From CAVQDV01 sp963711375 (GTDB lineage Bacteria; Pseudomonadota; Gammaproteobacteria; Coxiellales; Coxiellaceae), in NCBI GenBank assembly GCA_963711375.1, contig CAVQDV010000005.1, forward strand, positions 1,178,001 through 1,242,000: 64,000 bases of DNA, read 5' to 3'. How positions within the stretch are numbered: the first letter of the stretch is position 1; every line of letters starts with the position of its first letter. Positions 1 to 8,470 of the stretch are shown here, piece by piece. A model generated the notes under the pieces. That model was not told the DNA's origin. It worked only from the letters and a program-made list of their open reading frames with translations, and did no database searches. The translations under genes were made by a program, and so were the position numbers.

Positions 1-2
1 TA

Positions 3-209
3 GGTAATGAGCCTAAGCAAACTGTTTCTCGGCCTACTTCGCCTGCTGTAGTAGAAACAACACCAGGTTGGAGAAAAAGCAGCTTAGTTGAAGGGATTTT
101 TTCTTTGTTTGGCTCTCCTTCCATAGCAACGGGAAGTCCAGTGCGTAAGCTTCAGAAATCACCAAATCGAGAAGAACAAAAAAGGCCTTTTTCAAATCCT
201 TTTGATTAA
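3..209 (+). CDS. C-terminal fragment of unknown protein (5' end off window)
   Basis: An open frame enters from the left edge and ends with TAA at 207-209. The visible 68 residues are rich in Pro, Ser, Thr and Lys (for example SRPTSPAVVETTPGW and KRPFSNPFD at the end), which looks like a disordered C-terminal tail. Such tails occur in large host-directed proteins of intracellular bacteria, but there is no recognisable domain here. An opposite-strand frame over the same bases is less convincing. A candidate terminator follows at 276-336. Confidence 0.5.
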   Translation, partial: GNEPKQTVSRPTSPAVVETTPGWRKSSLVEGIFSLFGSPSIATGSPVRKLQKSPNREEQKRPFSNPFD

Positions 210-275
210 TTAAGCTGCTCAAACAAGATGCCGTAACGAAAATAAATACGAGCATTAGGGAAGCAGGACACTAAG

Positions 276-336
276 ACGCCCCCTCCTAAATTATCGGAAT
301 AATATCCAAAATCAAATGAAGTGGGGGCGTTTTTAA
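276..336. terminator. Candidate bidirectional intrinsic terminator
   Basis: An 8-bp inverted repeat, ACGCCCCC at 276-283 and GGGGGCGT at 323-330, encloses a 39-nt loop. It is followed by a short T run on the + strand. It lies between the convergent ends of the left-edge gene and the lipoprotein gene. The long loop lowers confidence. Confidence 0.4.
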
Positions 337-714
337 TTATTTAGTAAATACTAAATAATGCTTTAAACAAGGCTTATATTTTTCTTTAGCAATCTGACAA
401 GCTGTGCCTGGGGTACCTCTAGTACCAATTTGGCTAAATCTTGTATCTTTAACTTTTCGACCTTTAAAGTAAATTTCAACCATACAAATATTCTGACTAT
501 CGGCACGGTAATTATACTGCCACAACTCAATGCCATTAATGCGTTGAGTCGATTTTGGTTGACCAAGACAGGCTTTAACTTGATCACGAGTTCTTTCAAT
601 GAGATAGCCATGGTGAGTGCGCTGAACCTTAACATAGGTCATCACTGCCGTAGTGCATCCAGAAAGCGAGAAGGCAAGCCCTGCCAAACCGAGAGAAGCA
701 ATCCATTTCTTCAC
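337..714 (-). CDS. Small outer-membrane-type lipoprotein, BamE/SmpA-like
   Basis: The start is set at a GTG (714-712) because GGAGG (724-720) lies 5 nt upstream; a TTG further up would overlap that ribosome site. The protein (about 125 aa) begins MKKWIASLGLAGLAFSLSGC, a lipoprotein signal with lipobox LSGC. The mature part contains DQVKACLGQPKSTQRINGIELWQY, which resembles the small BamE/SmpA/OmlA fold (x-LGxP-x-W-Y), and several Cys residues that may form disulfides. A BamE role in barrel assembly is not shown: the family has many paralogues. It is probably anchored in the outer membrane. A possible terminator lies just downstream. Confidence 0.6.
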   Translation of the reverse strand: MKKWIASLGLAGLAFSLSGCTTAVMTYVKVQRTHHGYLIERTRDQVKACLGQPKSTQRINGIELWQYNYRADSQNICMVEIYFKGRKVKDTRFSQIGTRGTPGTACQIAKEKYKPCLKHYLVFTK

Positions 715-757
715 GTTAACCTCCAAAGGTATTTTATTTATGGAAGCTTATATTGTA

Positions 758-2095
758 TCAATACGGATGAATGATGTCTGCGGCTTGTTGCAAAGAATGT
801 GGTCCACGCCCTCGGGCAGCTGGGACTCTCTTTCCACAATGGGTTTCTCGAACCAAAAGGGCGCAAAGAAGGGCCAGGATGAATCCCGCCGGGAATAAAT
901 ACATAGCCCAAGTATAATCACTGCCTACGAATTGCTGCGTGCCATGATGTAAGCGCAGGAAGGCCTTATCATCCATCAATCGGCCAAAAATTGGCTGGAA
1001 AATCCAATATCCACTCATCACAGAAATGTTCACGACACTAACTGACATGGCGGTGACAATGGGTTGTGCACTCTCGGAAATTAAAGCATAACTGATGATT
1101 TGGGCCCCAGTGGTTAAGCCGATCAATGCAAAAAGAATGAATAAAGTTCCAAAGGATAAAGAGGGGAAATACACTAATATGCTCACTAAAACAAAGGAAA
1201 TAATGGCGCCAATTATCATTGGGGGACGACGCAGCCCCATTTTATCCGAGATCCAGCCAGAAAGTGGTGCGCCGACTAGGCAGCCAGCGAATAAGGCCGA
1301 GGTGATATAAGAAGCATCTAATTTGCTAAGGCCATGCGCATCCATTAAATACATCACGCCCCAGAGACCGCCCAACACGGCAATTGGCAAATTCATCAAG
1401 CAACAATAAATTCCGCCTAACCAGTTTTGCACACGGAAATACGCTAAGCGCATACTTCTTAAAACACCCACTTCGCGAATCATCATTTGTTCGGCGCGAT
1501 GAGTTTTTTGATGATGCGATGGAAAATCTTGAACCCAAATCGTAATTAATATAACAAAAATCGAGCCAAATGCGCCGTCGATTAATAAGGCATTTCTCCA
1601 GCCGAGCAAATGTACGAGCAAAGTCATGGGAGTTTGTGCTACTACACCACCGGCCATCGCAAAGGTCACGATAACACCAGTAACCAACGCCATTTTATTC
1701 GCGGGAAACCAGCGGGATGCTAAGCGTATGGAGCTTAAAAAACAGAAGGCACTTCCAATGCCCATTAAAAATCGAGCGATGGAAGCGGTTAAAAAATTAT
1801 GCGAAAAAGAAAGGGTAAAAACACCAATGATGCAGATCGAAAGCGCAGTTAAAATGACACTTCGAGTCGAAAAACGATCGAGTACATTTCCAGCCATAAA
1901 AAGAAATAAAACATTCGCAATAAAATAAAAAGAGGAAAGGGCACCGAGCAAGGTAGCGCTAACATTAAAATCACGCATCAAGTCTGTACTGATGGCGTTG
2001 AACATATTTTGTTGAATAAATTCATAAAAGAAAAATGTGGCCGCGATTAAGACGACAAACCACGCTTTAGCGTAACTTTTATTCTGGGAGTTCAA
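758..2095 (-). CDS. MFS transporter (tandem copy 1)
   Basis: A 445-aa protein with about 12 membrane segments and the MFS loop motif GNVLDRFSTR after TM2. A second loop, GWISDKMGLRRP, follows TM8. The start is a TTG at 2095-2093: a stop codon lies immediately upstream in frame and GGAG sits 7 nt before it. It overlaps the 3' end of the upstream paralogue by 17 bp, so the two are translationally coupled. The C-terminal tail after the last TM is short and Arg-rich. The substrate cannot be told; the family includes metabolite:H+ symporters of the inner membrane. It is clearly paralogous to 2079-3371 and to 29715-30947. Confidence 0.85.
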   Translation of the reverse strand: MNSQNKSYAKAWFVVLIAATFFFYEFIQQNMFNAISTDLMRDFNVSATLLGALSSFYFIANVLFLFMAGNVLDRFSTRSVILTALSICIIGVFTLSFSHNFLTASIARFLMGIGSAFCFLSSIRLASRWFPANKMALVTGVIVTFAMAGGVVAQTPMTLLVHLLGWRNALLIDGAFGSIFVILITIWVQDFPSHHQKTHRAEQMMIREVGVLRSMRLAYFRVQNWLGGIYCCLMNLPIAVLGGLWGVMYLMDAHGLSKLDASYITSALFAGCLVGAPLSGWISDKMGLRRPPMIIGAIISFVLVSILVYFPSLSFGTLFILFALIGLTTGAQIISYALISESAQPIVTAMSVSVVNISVMSGYWIFQPIFGRLMDDKAFLRLHHGTQQFVGSDYTWAMYLFPAGFILALLCALLVRETHCGKRVPAARGRGPHSLQQAADIIHPY

Positions 2096-3371
2096 TCATT
2101 ATCTCCGATTTTTTTTTAACGATATGAGCGGCATTGGTTTCCCGCACAAAAAAGGCAGCAATTAAAGCAATAAAAAAGGCAATGGGTAGAAGGAGCAGGG
2201 CCATTTGATAATCATACAGGGAATAAACGGGCAGATTATTCACGACTTGATGATCCCAATTTAAATTTAAAAAATAGGGAAAAAGTGAAACGGTGAAGCC
2301 GCCGGCCATAATTAAAATGCTCGATAATCCTTCTGCAGATCCTGTTAATTCTGGTGGATTGCTTTCGGCGACAAGAGGATAACCAATTACTTGGAAACTG
2401 CTGACATAGCCTAGAAGGAAGAATAAAGCTTTCAGGGTCCACAAGCCAGGATCGGGTAAATAAATAATGAGGAAGGCGATGAGTAGGCAGGCGACGGCAC
2501 CAAAAATCATCGGGGGTTTGCGTTTGCCCATATAATCGGAAATCCATCCGATGGAAGTTGAGCCAATAATGACACCGAAAAACATGATCGTGATCAAGAA
2601 AGAGGCTTGGGGTCTACTGAGATGGTGAGCTTGAGTTAAAAATAAAGCGCCCCAGGTGGTTCCAATTACCATAATGGGTAAATTAATGAGGGAAATATAA
2701 AGGCCCGCCAGCCAATTTTGCGGATTTAAAACGGTTTTACCAATGGCTTCCCAAAAACCTAAGTGCTTGGAAGAATGGGCTTCGGTCGCTTGAGAAGCGC
2801 CGGCTGGAAAATCTTTGATAAAAATAATCATGGGAATTAAAAGGAGCACGCCAAAGATAGCATCGGCAATAATGGTTGGACGCCAGCCAATAGTGTCGGT
2901 GAAATAAGTCAGCGGGGACTGTGAAACCATGCCGCCCATCATGGCCAAGGTTACGACTACACCAACGACCAAAGCCATCCGTTTTGGGGGGAACCAACGC
3001 GAGGCCACTCTCACGCTGGAGAGTAGACAGAAAGAGCCGCAAAATCCCGTCAAAAAGCGCGCGATTAAAATTTGATTATAGTCAGTGGCAAGCGCGAACC
3101 ACAAGGTGCAAAGCACGGCACCGATCATCACGGCAATAATTAATTTTCGTGGAGAAAATCGGTCGAGTAAAAGGCCAGCGGGATATAGAAAAATAACATT
3201 CGCATAAAAATAGCTGGCAGATAGGTGGCCTAATTGCGCAGCGCTAAACTGAAAAGTTTGCATAAGATGCTGGCCAACGGCGTTGAACATGTTCATTTGA
3301 ATGAAGATGTAGAAGAAAAACAGTGCGGCCGAAATACACACCAACCAAGGTTCGATACGAGACTGCTTCAC
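2079..3371 (-). CDS. MFS transporter (tandem copy 2)
   Basis: A 430-aa inner-membrane carrier of about 12 TM segments starting with GTG (3371-3369), with AAGAGG 8 nt upstream. MFS loop motifs are visible: GLLLDRFSPRK after TM2 and GWISDYMGKRKPP after TM8. The N-terminal pattern (FFFYIFIQMNMFNAVGQHL) matches copy 1 (FFFYEFIQQNMFNAISTDL), so the pair arose by tandem duplication. It is the first gene of a two-gene operon with a long GC-rich leader. The substrate is unknown. Confidence 0.85.
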   Translation of the reverse strand: MKQSRIEPWLVCISAALFFFYIFIQMNMFNAVGQHLMQTFQFSAAQLGHLSASYFYANVIFLYPAGLLLDRFSPRKLIIAVMIGAVLCTLWFALATDYNQILIARFLTGFCGSFCLLSSVRVASRWFPPKRMALVVGVVVTLAMMGGMVSQSPLTYFTDTIGWRPTIIADAIFGVLLLIPMIIFIKDFPAGASQATEAHSSKHLGFWEAIGKTVLNPQNWLAGLYISLINLPIMVIGTTWGALFLTQAHHLSRPQASFLITIMFFGVIIGSTSIGWISDYMGKRKPPMIFGAVACLLIAFLIIYLPDPGLWTLKALFFLLGYVSSFQVIGYPLVAESNPPELTGSAEGLSSILIMAGGFTVSLFPYFLNLNWDHQVVNNLPVYSLYDYQMALLLLPIAFFIALIAAFFVRETNAAHIVKKKSEIMIELPE

Positions 3372-3573
3372 TGCGTTTACCTCTTGTTAACAGGAGCCCC
3401 AGCTTTAGCAGGAACGCCTAATGCTGATGCGGTGGGAAACCCAACGCTAGCGCCCAGGGGGGAGCCTTGCTTCCAATGGGGCCCAAGCTTATTGCAGCGG
3501 TGCTCGCCAACGCGGGAGCCGCTGTTCTTAAATGAATTTCGGCATTATAGAGGGGAACAACTTTACTTTGCAA
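3372..3573 (-). promoter_or_regulatory. Promoter and GC-rich structured leader of the MFS pair
   Basis: On the minus strand a TATAAT box (3549-3544) is preceded by TTGCAA (3573-3568) with an 18-bp spacer. Transcription would give a leader of about 165 nt before the GTG of the MFS gene. The leader is much richer in GC than the surroundings and folds at least once: CAGCGG (3495-3500) with GAGCCGCTG (3516-3524), plus GC palindromes such as GGGCCC. A 5-codon frame (MPKFI) starts just after the -10 box. The inverted repeat 3550-3558/3585-3593 (AGAGGGGAA/TTCCCCTCT) could end tdk transcription but has no T run. Confidence 0.4.
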
Positions 3574-3597
3574 TGCCTCATGAATTCCCCTCTCCCC

Positions 3598-4245
3598 TTA
3601 CGGAAGCAAGGTTGCTGAGGGGCATTCAGGCACACCAACCTCAGCAGCAAAAGAAGAAGCAATCGCCTGAGCTTCCCCAGAGCGAAAATGTCTCCTACAA
3701 GTCGAAACATAGCTATCATTACCCCCAATTAAGACCTGCTCACCATCGGACACTTTCTTGCCTTGCGCATCAATCCGCATATTCATACTCGCCTTGCGGC
3801 CGCAATGACAAATCGTTTTGAGTTCGATCAGGTTATCAGCCCATACTAATAAGTATAAACTTCCTTCAAACGGCTCCCCACGAAAATCTGCTCGTAAACC
3901 ATAGGCGAGCACTGGCAAGTTAAAATCATCAGCAATATGGCAGAGCTGAAGTACCTGAGCCTTCTTCAGAAATTGCGCTTCATCTACTAAGATGCATTTT
4001 ATGTTGGGATTTAGGCTAATTTTCTGTTTGGCATCCTCATAGAGATTAAAATGAGTATCGATCATGGTAGCATTGGCTTCCAAACCGATCCGAGAAGCTA
4101 TTTTCCCTTTTCCAAAACGGTCATCGATCATAGGGGTATACAACAGGGTATCCATCCCGCGTTCATTATAGTTGTAACTTGACTGCAGCAAGGTAGTGGT
4201 TTTGCCAGCATTCATAGCAGAATAATAATAGTGAAGTTTGGCCAT
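3598..4245 (-). CDS. tdk: Thymidine kinase
   Basis: Cytosolic salvage enzyme, thymidine + ATP to dTMP. The 215-aa protein has the P-loop YYYSAMNAGKTT (about residues 6-17), the Walker B-like segment KCILVDEAQFL, and the lasso region. Zinc-ligand cysteines are visible in CHCGRKASMNMR and later in STCRRHF. The length is slightly over the usual 190-205 aa because of a C-terminal extension. The ATG at 4245 is divergent from the gene starting at 4306, with a 60-bp shared promoter gap. Confidence 0.93.
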   Translation of the reverse strand: MAKLHYYYSAMNAGKTTTLLQSSYNYNERGMDTLLYTPMIDDRFGKGKIASRIGLEANATMIDTHFNLYEDAKQKISLNPNIKCILVDEAQFLKKAQVLQLCHIADDFNLPVLAYGLRADFRGEPFEGSLYLLVWADNLIELKTICHCGRKASMNMRIDAQGKKVSDGEQVLIGGNDSYVSTCRRHFRSGEAQAIASSFAAEVGVPECPSATLLP

Positions 4246-4305
4246 ATGAGTTTCTCCATTCTTTTTTTGGAATTATCTACATTTAGGGTTAGAATATCCA
4301 GCACT

Positions 4306-4758
4306 ATGCAAAATAAAAAAATCATTTTCTTTATGTTCGTTTTTTTTCCAATTCTCGCGCTCGGGGATCCACCTGCGTCCAAAACGCTTCTTTGCCCCCC
4401 CGTTTCGGCGCTCACAAAAGATCCTTTCAAACAAACATGGTCATCTAAAGATGGATTTAAAAGTTTTGATATATCTTTTGTCACCAGTATTAAAGACTTT
4501 TTGGGGGCCCAATGGAGCGGCGCTACGGTTGGTCAGATTACTTGTGTCTATAGTGGATTGCCGAAACAGGCTTTTAATGTGCTTCTGTATTATGGCGGCG
4601 TAGCACAAGAACCCTCCACCCAAAGTTGGGGTAAGAATTTGGGCGGCTATCGGAATTGCATTTCACGTACCCGAAAAACAAGCGAATGTCCTTTCGATGT
4701 TCAAATTAAGTCCGAAAAACAAAATATTTACGAAGAAATTGAGAAATATAAATCATGA
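4306..4758 (+). CDS. Small exported protein, possibly DUF3757-like
   Basis: The start is taken at the ATG at 4306 rather than 4231 because it opens a clear signal peptide (MQNKKIIFFMFVFFPILALG, cleavage near ALG-DPP). The mature part is about 130 aa with four Cys (LLCPP, ITCVYSG, RNCISR, SECPFD), suggesting disulfides and a periplasmic or secreted location. The pattern of a Cys-Pro start and a W-rich middle recalls DUF3757 proteins seen in Legionella and Coxiella; I am not certain. It overlaps the acyltransferase start by 4 bp (ATGA), so the two are probably co-translated. Confidence 0.6.
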   Translation: MQNKKIIFFMFVFFPILALGDPPASKTLLCPPVSALTKDPFKQTWSSKDGFKSFDISFVTSIKDFLGAQWSGATVGQITCVYSGLPKQAFNVLLYYGGVAQEPSTQSWGKNLGGYRNCISRTRKTSECPFDVQIKSEKQNIYEEIEKYKS

Positions 4759-5648
4759 TAAAAAAAATTCGAGGAGTATTGGTTTGCGTGCTTCTTACTC
4801 TGTCGAGTATCTTGGTGGCTGTATTAATTATTATTATGGCTGGGCCAGTTTACATTATTCCAAGTAAGAAATGGAGGCACAGGGGCACTGCATTTTTGCA
4901 AAATATGCCGATCTGGTGGATGGATCTTAATGGTCTAATTTTAAAAATTAATGCTTCGGGAAAGTTAATATTTCGGGGAACTGGGGAATTAAAGCGAAAA
5001 GGATGGTACATGGTGGTTTCAAATCATCAAACCTGGGCAGATATTTTGATTATTAGCCTGGCCCTGCATCGAAAAGTTCCTATCCTGAAATTTTTTATGA
5101 AAAAAGAATTATTGTGGTCATTGCCTTTTGCTGGCTTGGCCTCTTATATTTTAGGGTATCCCTTTTTGGAGCGCCATAAACGACAAGACATTCGGAAAAA
5201 TCCTGAATTAAAAAATAAGGATATAGAAACCACCAAAAAGGCCTGCGAAAAATTCAAAGAACATCCCACTAGCGTCATCAGCTTTGCAGAAGGCACGCGA
5301 TTTACCCAGAAAAAACATGATGATCAAGCTTCACCTTTTCAAAATTTATTGAAACCTCGTGCTGGTGGAACGGCTATTGTTCTAACCGAATTGCGCGATC
5401 AACTCGATGGCTTTATCGATTCCACTATTTTTTATGACAGACCAAATTTATCTTTTTGGGATTTTGCCTGCGGTAATTTTGGTGAAATTTTAGTGGAATA
5501 TAAACTGATTCCTTTATCTGAAGATCTTTTTGGGAATTACTACGAAGACCGTGCCTACCGTGCGAAATTTGCGCACTGGCTCAATGAGATTTGGCGGGAA
5601 AAAGACGCAAAATTAAGTGAACTTAGGGAAAAATATAATGAAAAATAA
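4755..5648 (+). CDS. yihG: YihG-family lysophospholipid acyltransferase
   Basis: A 297-aa membrane-associated acyltransferase of the PlsC superfamily. One N-terminal TM segment (about 9-31) precedes the HX4D motif NHQTWADI (about residues 95-102). The substrate-binding motif is FAEGTRFTQKKH, preceded by KKACEKFKEHPTSVISF, a pairing characteristic of E. coli YihG. The C-terminal HWLNEIWREKD also matches. It likely acylates lysophosphatidate or lysophospholipids at the inner membrane. It overlaps the exported gene upstream (ATGA) and the hemC start downstream. Confidence 0.85.
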   Translation: MIKKIRGVLVCVLLTLSSILVAVLIIIMAGPVYIIPSKKWRHRGTAFLQNMPIWWMDLNGLILKINASGKLIFRGTGELKRKGWYMVVSNHQTWADILIISLALHRKVPILKFFMKKELLWSLPFAGLASYILGYPFLERHKRQDIRKNPELKNKDIETTKKACEKFKEHPTSVISFAEGTRFTQKKHDDQASPFQNLLKPRAGGTAIVLTELRDQLDGFIDSTIFYDRPNLSFWDFACGNFGEILVEYKLIPLSEDLFGNYYEDRAYRAKFAHWLNEIWREKDAKLSELREKYNEK

Positions 5649-6582
5649 ATTGCGCTTAGCAACTCGAAAAAGTCCCATGGCTTTATGGCAGGCCAATTTC
5701 ATCAAAGAAAAAATCCTCGAAAAACACCCTTCTATCCAGGTGGAACTTGTAGAGCTTCTTACGGCGGGCGATAAAGACTTGACACGCCGCACGTCCGAAA
5801 TAGGCGGTAAATCTGTATTTGTGAAGGAATTGCAGAGGGCATTACTAAATAATGAGGCGGATATTGCCGTGCATTCTGTCAAAGATATGTCGGTGCAGCC
5901 CACAGATCAATTAATTTTGGGGGCGATCTTCGAACGTGCTGATCCGCGTGATGCTTTTGTTTCTCTGCAATACGGGTCGCTTTCAGAATTGCCGCATGGG
6001 GGTGTTGTTGGCACGAGCAGCCCAAGGCGTGCGAGCTTAATTAAATCGCAGCGTAAAGATATTTCTATAAAATTGCTGCGCGGCAATGTTAATACCCGAT
6101 TAGCAAAATTAGAAGAAGGCTTATATGATGGCGTTATTCTTGCGGCTTCCGGTCTTGCTCGTTTGAATTTTCAGCATCGAATTTCTGAATATTTTCCAAC
6201 GGAAATTTTTATTCCGGCTATCGCTCAAGGGGCTTTGGGGGTTGAGTGTCGAGAATCCGATACGGATACGCTTAATTTAATTTCGCATCTGCATCACGAG
6301 CCAACCGCCATTTGCGTGAAGTCCGAGCGAGCAGTGAATTTACGCTTAGGCGGAGATTGTCACACAGCGGTGGGGGCTTATGCTGTATTGGAAAATAATG
6401 AACTTTATTTAATGGGCATGGTTGGTGATGAGAATAATGGCAGAATTATTCGAGCCGAAATTTCTGGTGATCCTGCTCATCCGGCGGATTTAGGCTATAA
6501 ATTGGCTGAAATGTTGATAATTAAGGGCGCAGAAGCTTTTTTGAATCCGAAAAATTCGGCAGAGTCAGCCGATGATGAGTGA
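5638..6582 (+). CDS. hemC: Hydroxymethylbilane synthase
   Basis: Tetrapyrrole enzyme that polymerises four porphobilinogen units into hydroxymethylbilane in the cytosol. The start is set at the ATG at 5638 (MKNKLRLATRKSPMALWQ), giving 314 aa, rather than 5617. Family marks are LATRKSPMALWQ near the N-terminus, the Arg-rich substrate site TSSPRRASL, LRGNVNTRLAKL, and the dipyrromethane-cofactor Cys in LGGDCHTAVGAY. It overlaps the acyltransferase end by 11 bp and hemD by 11 bp, so hemCDXY is probably one transcription unit with the upstream genes. Confidence 0.97.
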   Translation: MKNKLRLATRKSPMALWQANFIKEKILEKHPSIQVELVELLTAGDKDLTRRTSEIGGKSVFVKELQRALLNNEADIAVHSVKDMSVQPTDQLILGAIFERADPRDAFVSLQYGSLSELPHGGVVGTSSPRRASLIKSQRKDISIKLLRGNVNTRLAKLEEGLYDGVILAASGLARLNFQHRISEYFPTEIFIPAIAQGALGVECRESDTDTLNLISHLHHEPTAICVKSERAVNLRLGGDCHTAVGAYAVLENNELYLMGMVGDENNGRIIRAEISGDPAHPADLGYKLAEMLIIKGAEAFLNPKNSAESADDE

Positions 6583-7333
6583 GAAGGGGGTCCTTGTTGC
6601 TCTAATCACTCGGCCAAAGCATCAAGCCAGAAAGTTGTGCGAAAAAATTGAAGATTTAGGCGGGAAAACCTTTCTATTTCCAACAGTGGAGATTATTTCT
6701 TATCGAGGCTCTGTTGAGTTGAAAAAGGCAGTTGAAAAAATTGCCGATTATTCGTGGGCCCTATTTACAAGTGCTAATGCAGTGGATGCTGCTGGTGAAT
6801 TATGGAATCAATATAAAATTTCAGTCCCAGTTATTGCGATTGGAACTGGAACAGCAAACGCTCTTGCCTCGTATCGTATTCCTGTCGCTTTTGTTCCCGC
6901 AGAATTCAGTAGTGCGGGCATTTTAAAATTGTCGGAGCTCCAGGAATTAGAAAATAAAAAAATAGCTATTTTTTGCGGAGAAAATGCAAAACCTGAGTTG
7001 AAGTCTGGTCTTTCAGAACGAGGTGCCCTTATCACCGAAGTGCATTGCTATCGTCGTGAAAGGCCAAGCCTTAGTCGAGAAACTCAAATCCCTGAAGCTA
7101 CTCGTCAGGCCATTACTGTTATAGTAAGTACTAGCCGAGAAAGTTTACTGAATTTGCACGCGCTTTTTTCTCCGAATGATCTTGAATGGCTTCTAGATAA
7201 ACCGATTATCGTCATCAGCCCAGAGATGCTGCAGTTTTCCCGAGAGCTGGGTTGGCGGCAGGGAATTTATGTGGCAAAAAATCCAAGCGATGAGGCTATT
7301 GTCGAGGCTCTCAGTAACGTACAATGTAACTAA
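6572..7333 (+). CDS. hemD: Uroporphyrinogen-III synthase
   Basis: Cyclises hydroxymethylbilane with D-ring inversion. The 253-aa protein has the weakly conserved bilobed HemD pattern: LITRPKHQARKLCEKIEDLGGKTFLFPTVEI at the N-terminus, WALFTSANAVDA, and VSTSRESLLNLHALF in the second half. Identification rests on these plus position between hemC and hemX. An adjacent pair of ATGs at 6572 and 6575 makes the start uncertain by one codon. Confidence 0.9.
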   Translation: MMSEKGVLVALITRPKHQARKLCEKIEDLGGKTFLFPTVEIISYRGSVELKKAVEKIADYSWALFTSANAVDAAGELWNQYKISVPVIAIGTGTANALASYRIPVAFVPAEFSSAGILKLSELQELENKKIAIFCGENAKPELKSGLSERGALITEVHCYRRERPSLSRETQIPEATRQAITVIVSTSRESLLNLHALFSPNDLEWLLDKPIIVISPEMLQFSRELGWRQGIYVAKNPSDEAIVEALSNVQCN

Positions 7334-7363
7334 AGTTTTTGAAACAATCATAAGGATATGAAT

Positions 7364-8470
7364 ATGGATGAGCAAACTCAAACCCAAACTCCACCCTCAG
7401 CGCCAGAACCCGTGGCCTCTAAATCTCAATGGCCCTTTTTCATAATAGCGCTAATTCTTGCTATTATTGCGTTGGGCTTGGGGTATTTGATTTGGGAGCA
7501 AAAAAATCAGCCTACGCAAGCGGCAACGAATTCGGTGGCATTGGAGGCAGTGCAAACGAAATTGGCCGAACAGGATGCCAGTCTTCATATCCTACAAGCC
7601 CAGTTAGACCAATTGCAGCAAAAATCCAGAAATAGCTCAGAAAATTCTGTTTTACGCCAAGTCGTATATTTGGTCAATTTGGCCAATTTAAATTTAATTG
7701 CAGGTCACGATGTTGAAAATGCCCAACAATTATTAAAAATGGCAATGGAGAAGGTAGCGCAGCAAAATAATCCTGGGTTGAGTGAATTACAGAAATCCCT
7801 GGAGTCCGATTATGCGCGCTTAACCGCAATGGCCTCGTTTAATGTAGAAAGCGTCATTTTAGAGCTCGACAATATTAATAAAAGAATTCAATCGACGAGC
7901 TTAATGCCAAATTTGGAATTTAAAGCAGCCGATGAACAAAAAAGCGCTGCAAAGACGACCGAAAAATTACCTTGGTATAAGCGCCTTTTAAATTCGGTTT
8001 CGGGATTAAAAGATTTATTTATTATTCGCCATGTTGGTGCCAATTCCATTCCTCTGGTTAGCCCCCAGGAAGAAGTATTTTTAAAAGAAAATATATCGAT
8101 TAAAATGATGCAAGTGCAGTGGGCAGTTATTCATCAAAAACCCCTGATTTTTCAGAGAAGTTTAAAGGACGTGGAAGTGTGGTTAAAAAAATATTTTCAT
8201 AATCCACAGAGCGTTCAGTCTATTTTGGATTCCTTAACAAAATTACAGTCACTTAATGTGAGGCCAGATTTTCCAGGCTTGGATAATACCCTAAAAATTC
8301 TCTCAGACCTAAAGCAAAATCCAATTCCTGATAAAGTTTTGAAACCATTAGGGCCAAAAACCATGGGTCCAGTGATTCCCCTTGCGCCTCAAAAATTGGA
8401 GCCCTCGAATGTTTCTAAATCTTCTAAGAAGCCAGTAATTCCTCCTAAAGCTTCAGGAGTGGCGATATGA
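7364..8470 (+). CDS. hemX: HemX-type inner-membrane protein
   Basis: The start is taken at the second ATG (7364) because AAGGAT is directly against the ATG at 7358 but 6 nt from this one. The protein (368 aa) has a Thr/Pro-rich cytosolic head, one TM segment (about residues 25-46, FFIIALILAIIALGLGYLIW), a coiled coil (about 60-90) and a helical periplasmic domain. This is the HemX architecture found downstream of hemD in gammaproteobacteria. Although often called a methyltransferase, it lacks any SAM motif; its role is unknown, perhaps scaffolding heme enzymes. The tail is Pro/Lys-rich. Confidence 0.88.
   Translation: MDEQTQTQTPPSAPEPVASKSQWPFFIIALILAIIALGLGYLIWEQKNQPTQAATNSVALEAVQTKLAEQDASLHILQAQLDQLQQKSRNSSENSVLRQVVYLVNLANLNLIAGHDVENAQQLLKMAMEKVAQQNNPGLSELQKSLESDYARLTAMASFNVESVILELDNINKRIQSTSLMPNLEFKAADEQKSAAKTTEKLPWYKRLLNSVSGLKDLFIIRHVGANSIPLVSPQEEVFLKENISIKMMQVQWAVIHQKPLIFQRSLKDVEVWLKKYFHNPQSVQSILDSLTKLQSLNVRPDFPGLDNTLKILSDLKQNPIPDKVLKPLGPKTMGPVIPLAPQKLEPSNVSKSSKKPVIPPKASGVAI

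Noticed and set aside
34..255. Minus-strand 73-aa frame near the left edge
   Set aside because: The plus-strand frame over the same bases is open from the edge, ends properly before a terminator, and has a more protein-like composition. The reverse frame has no ribosome site.
3234..3821. 195-aa plus-strand frame spanning the MFS start, leader and tdk end
   Set aside because: It crosses two real genes on the other strand. The product is low-complexity and without family features.
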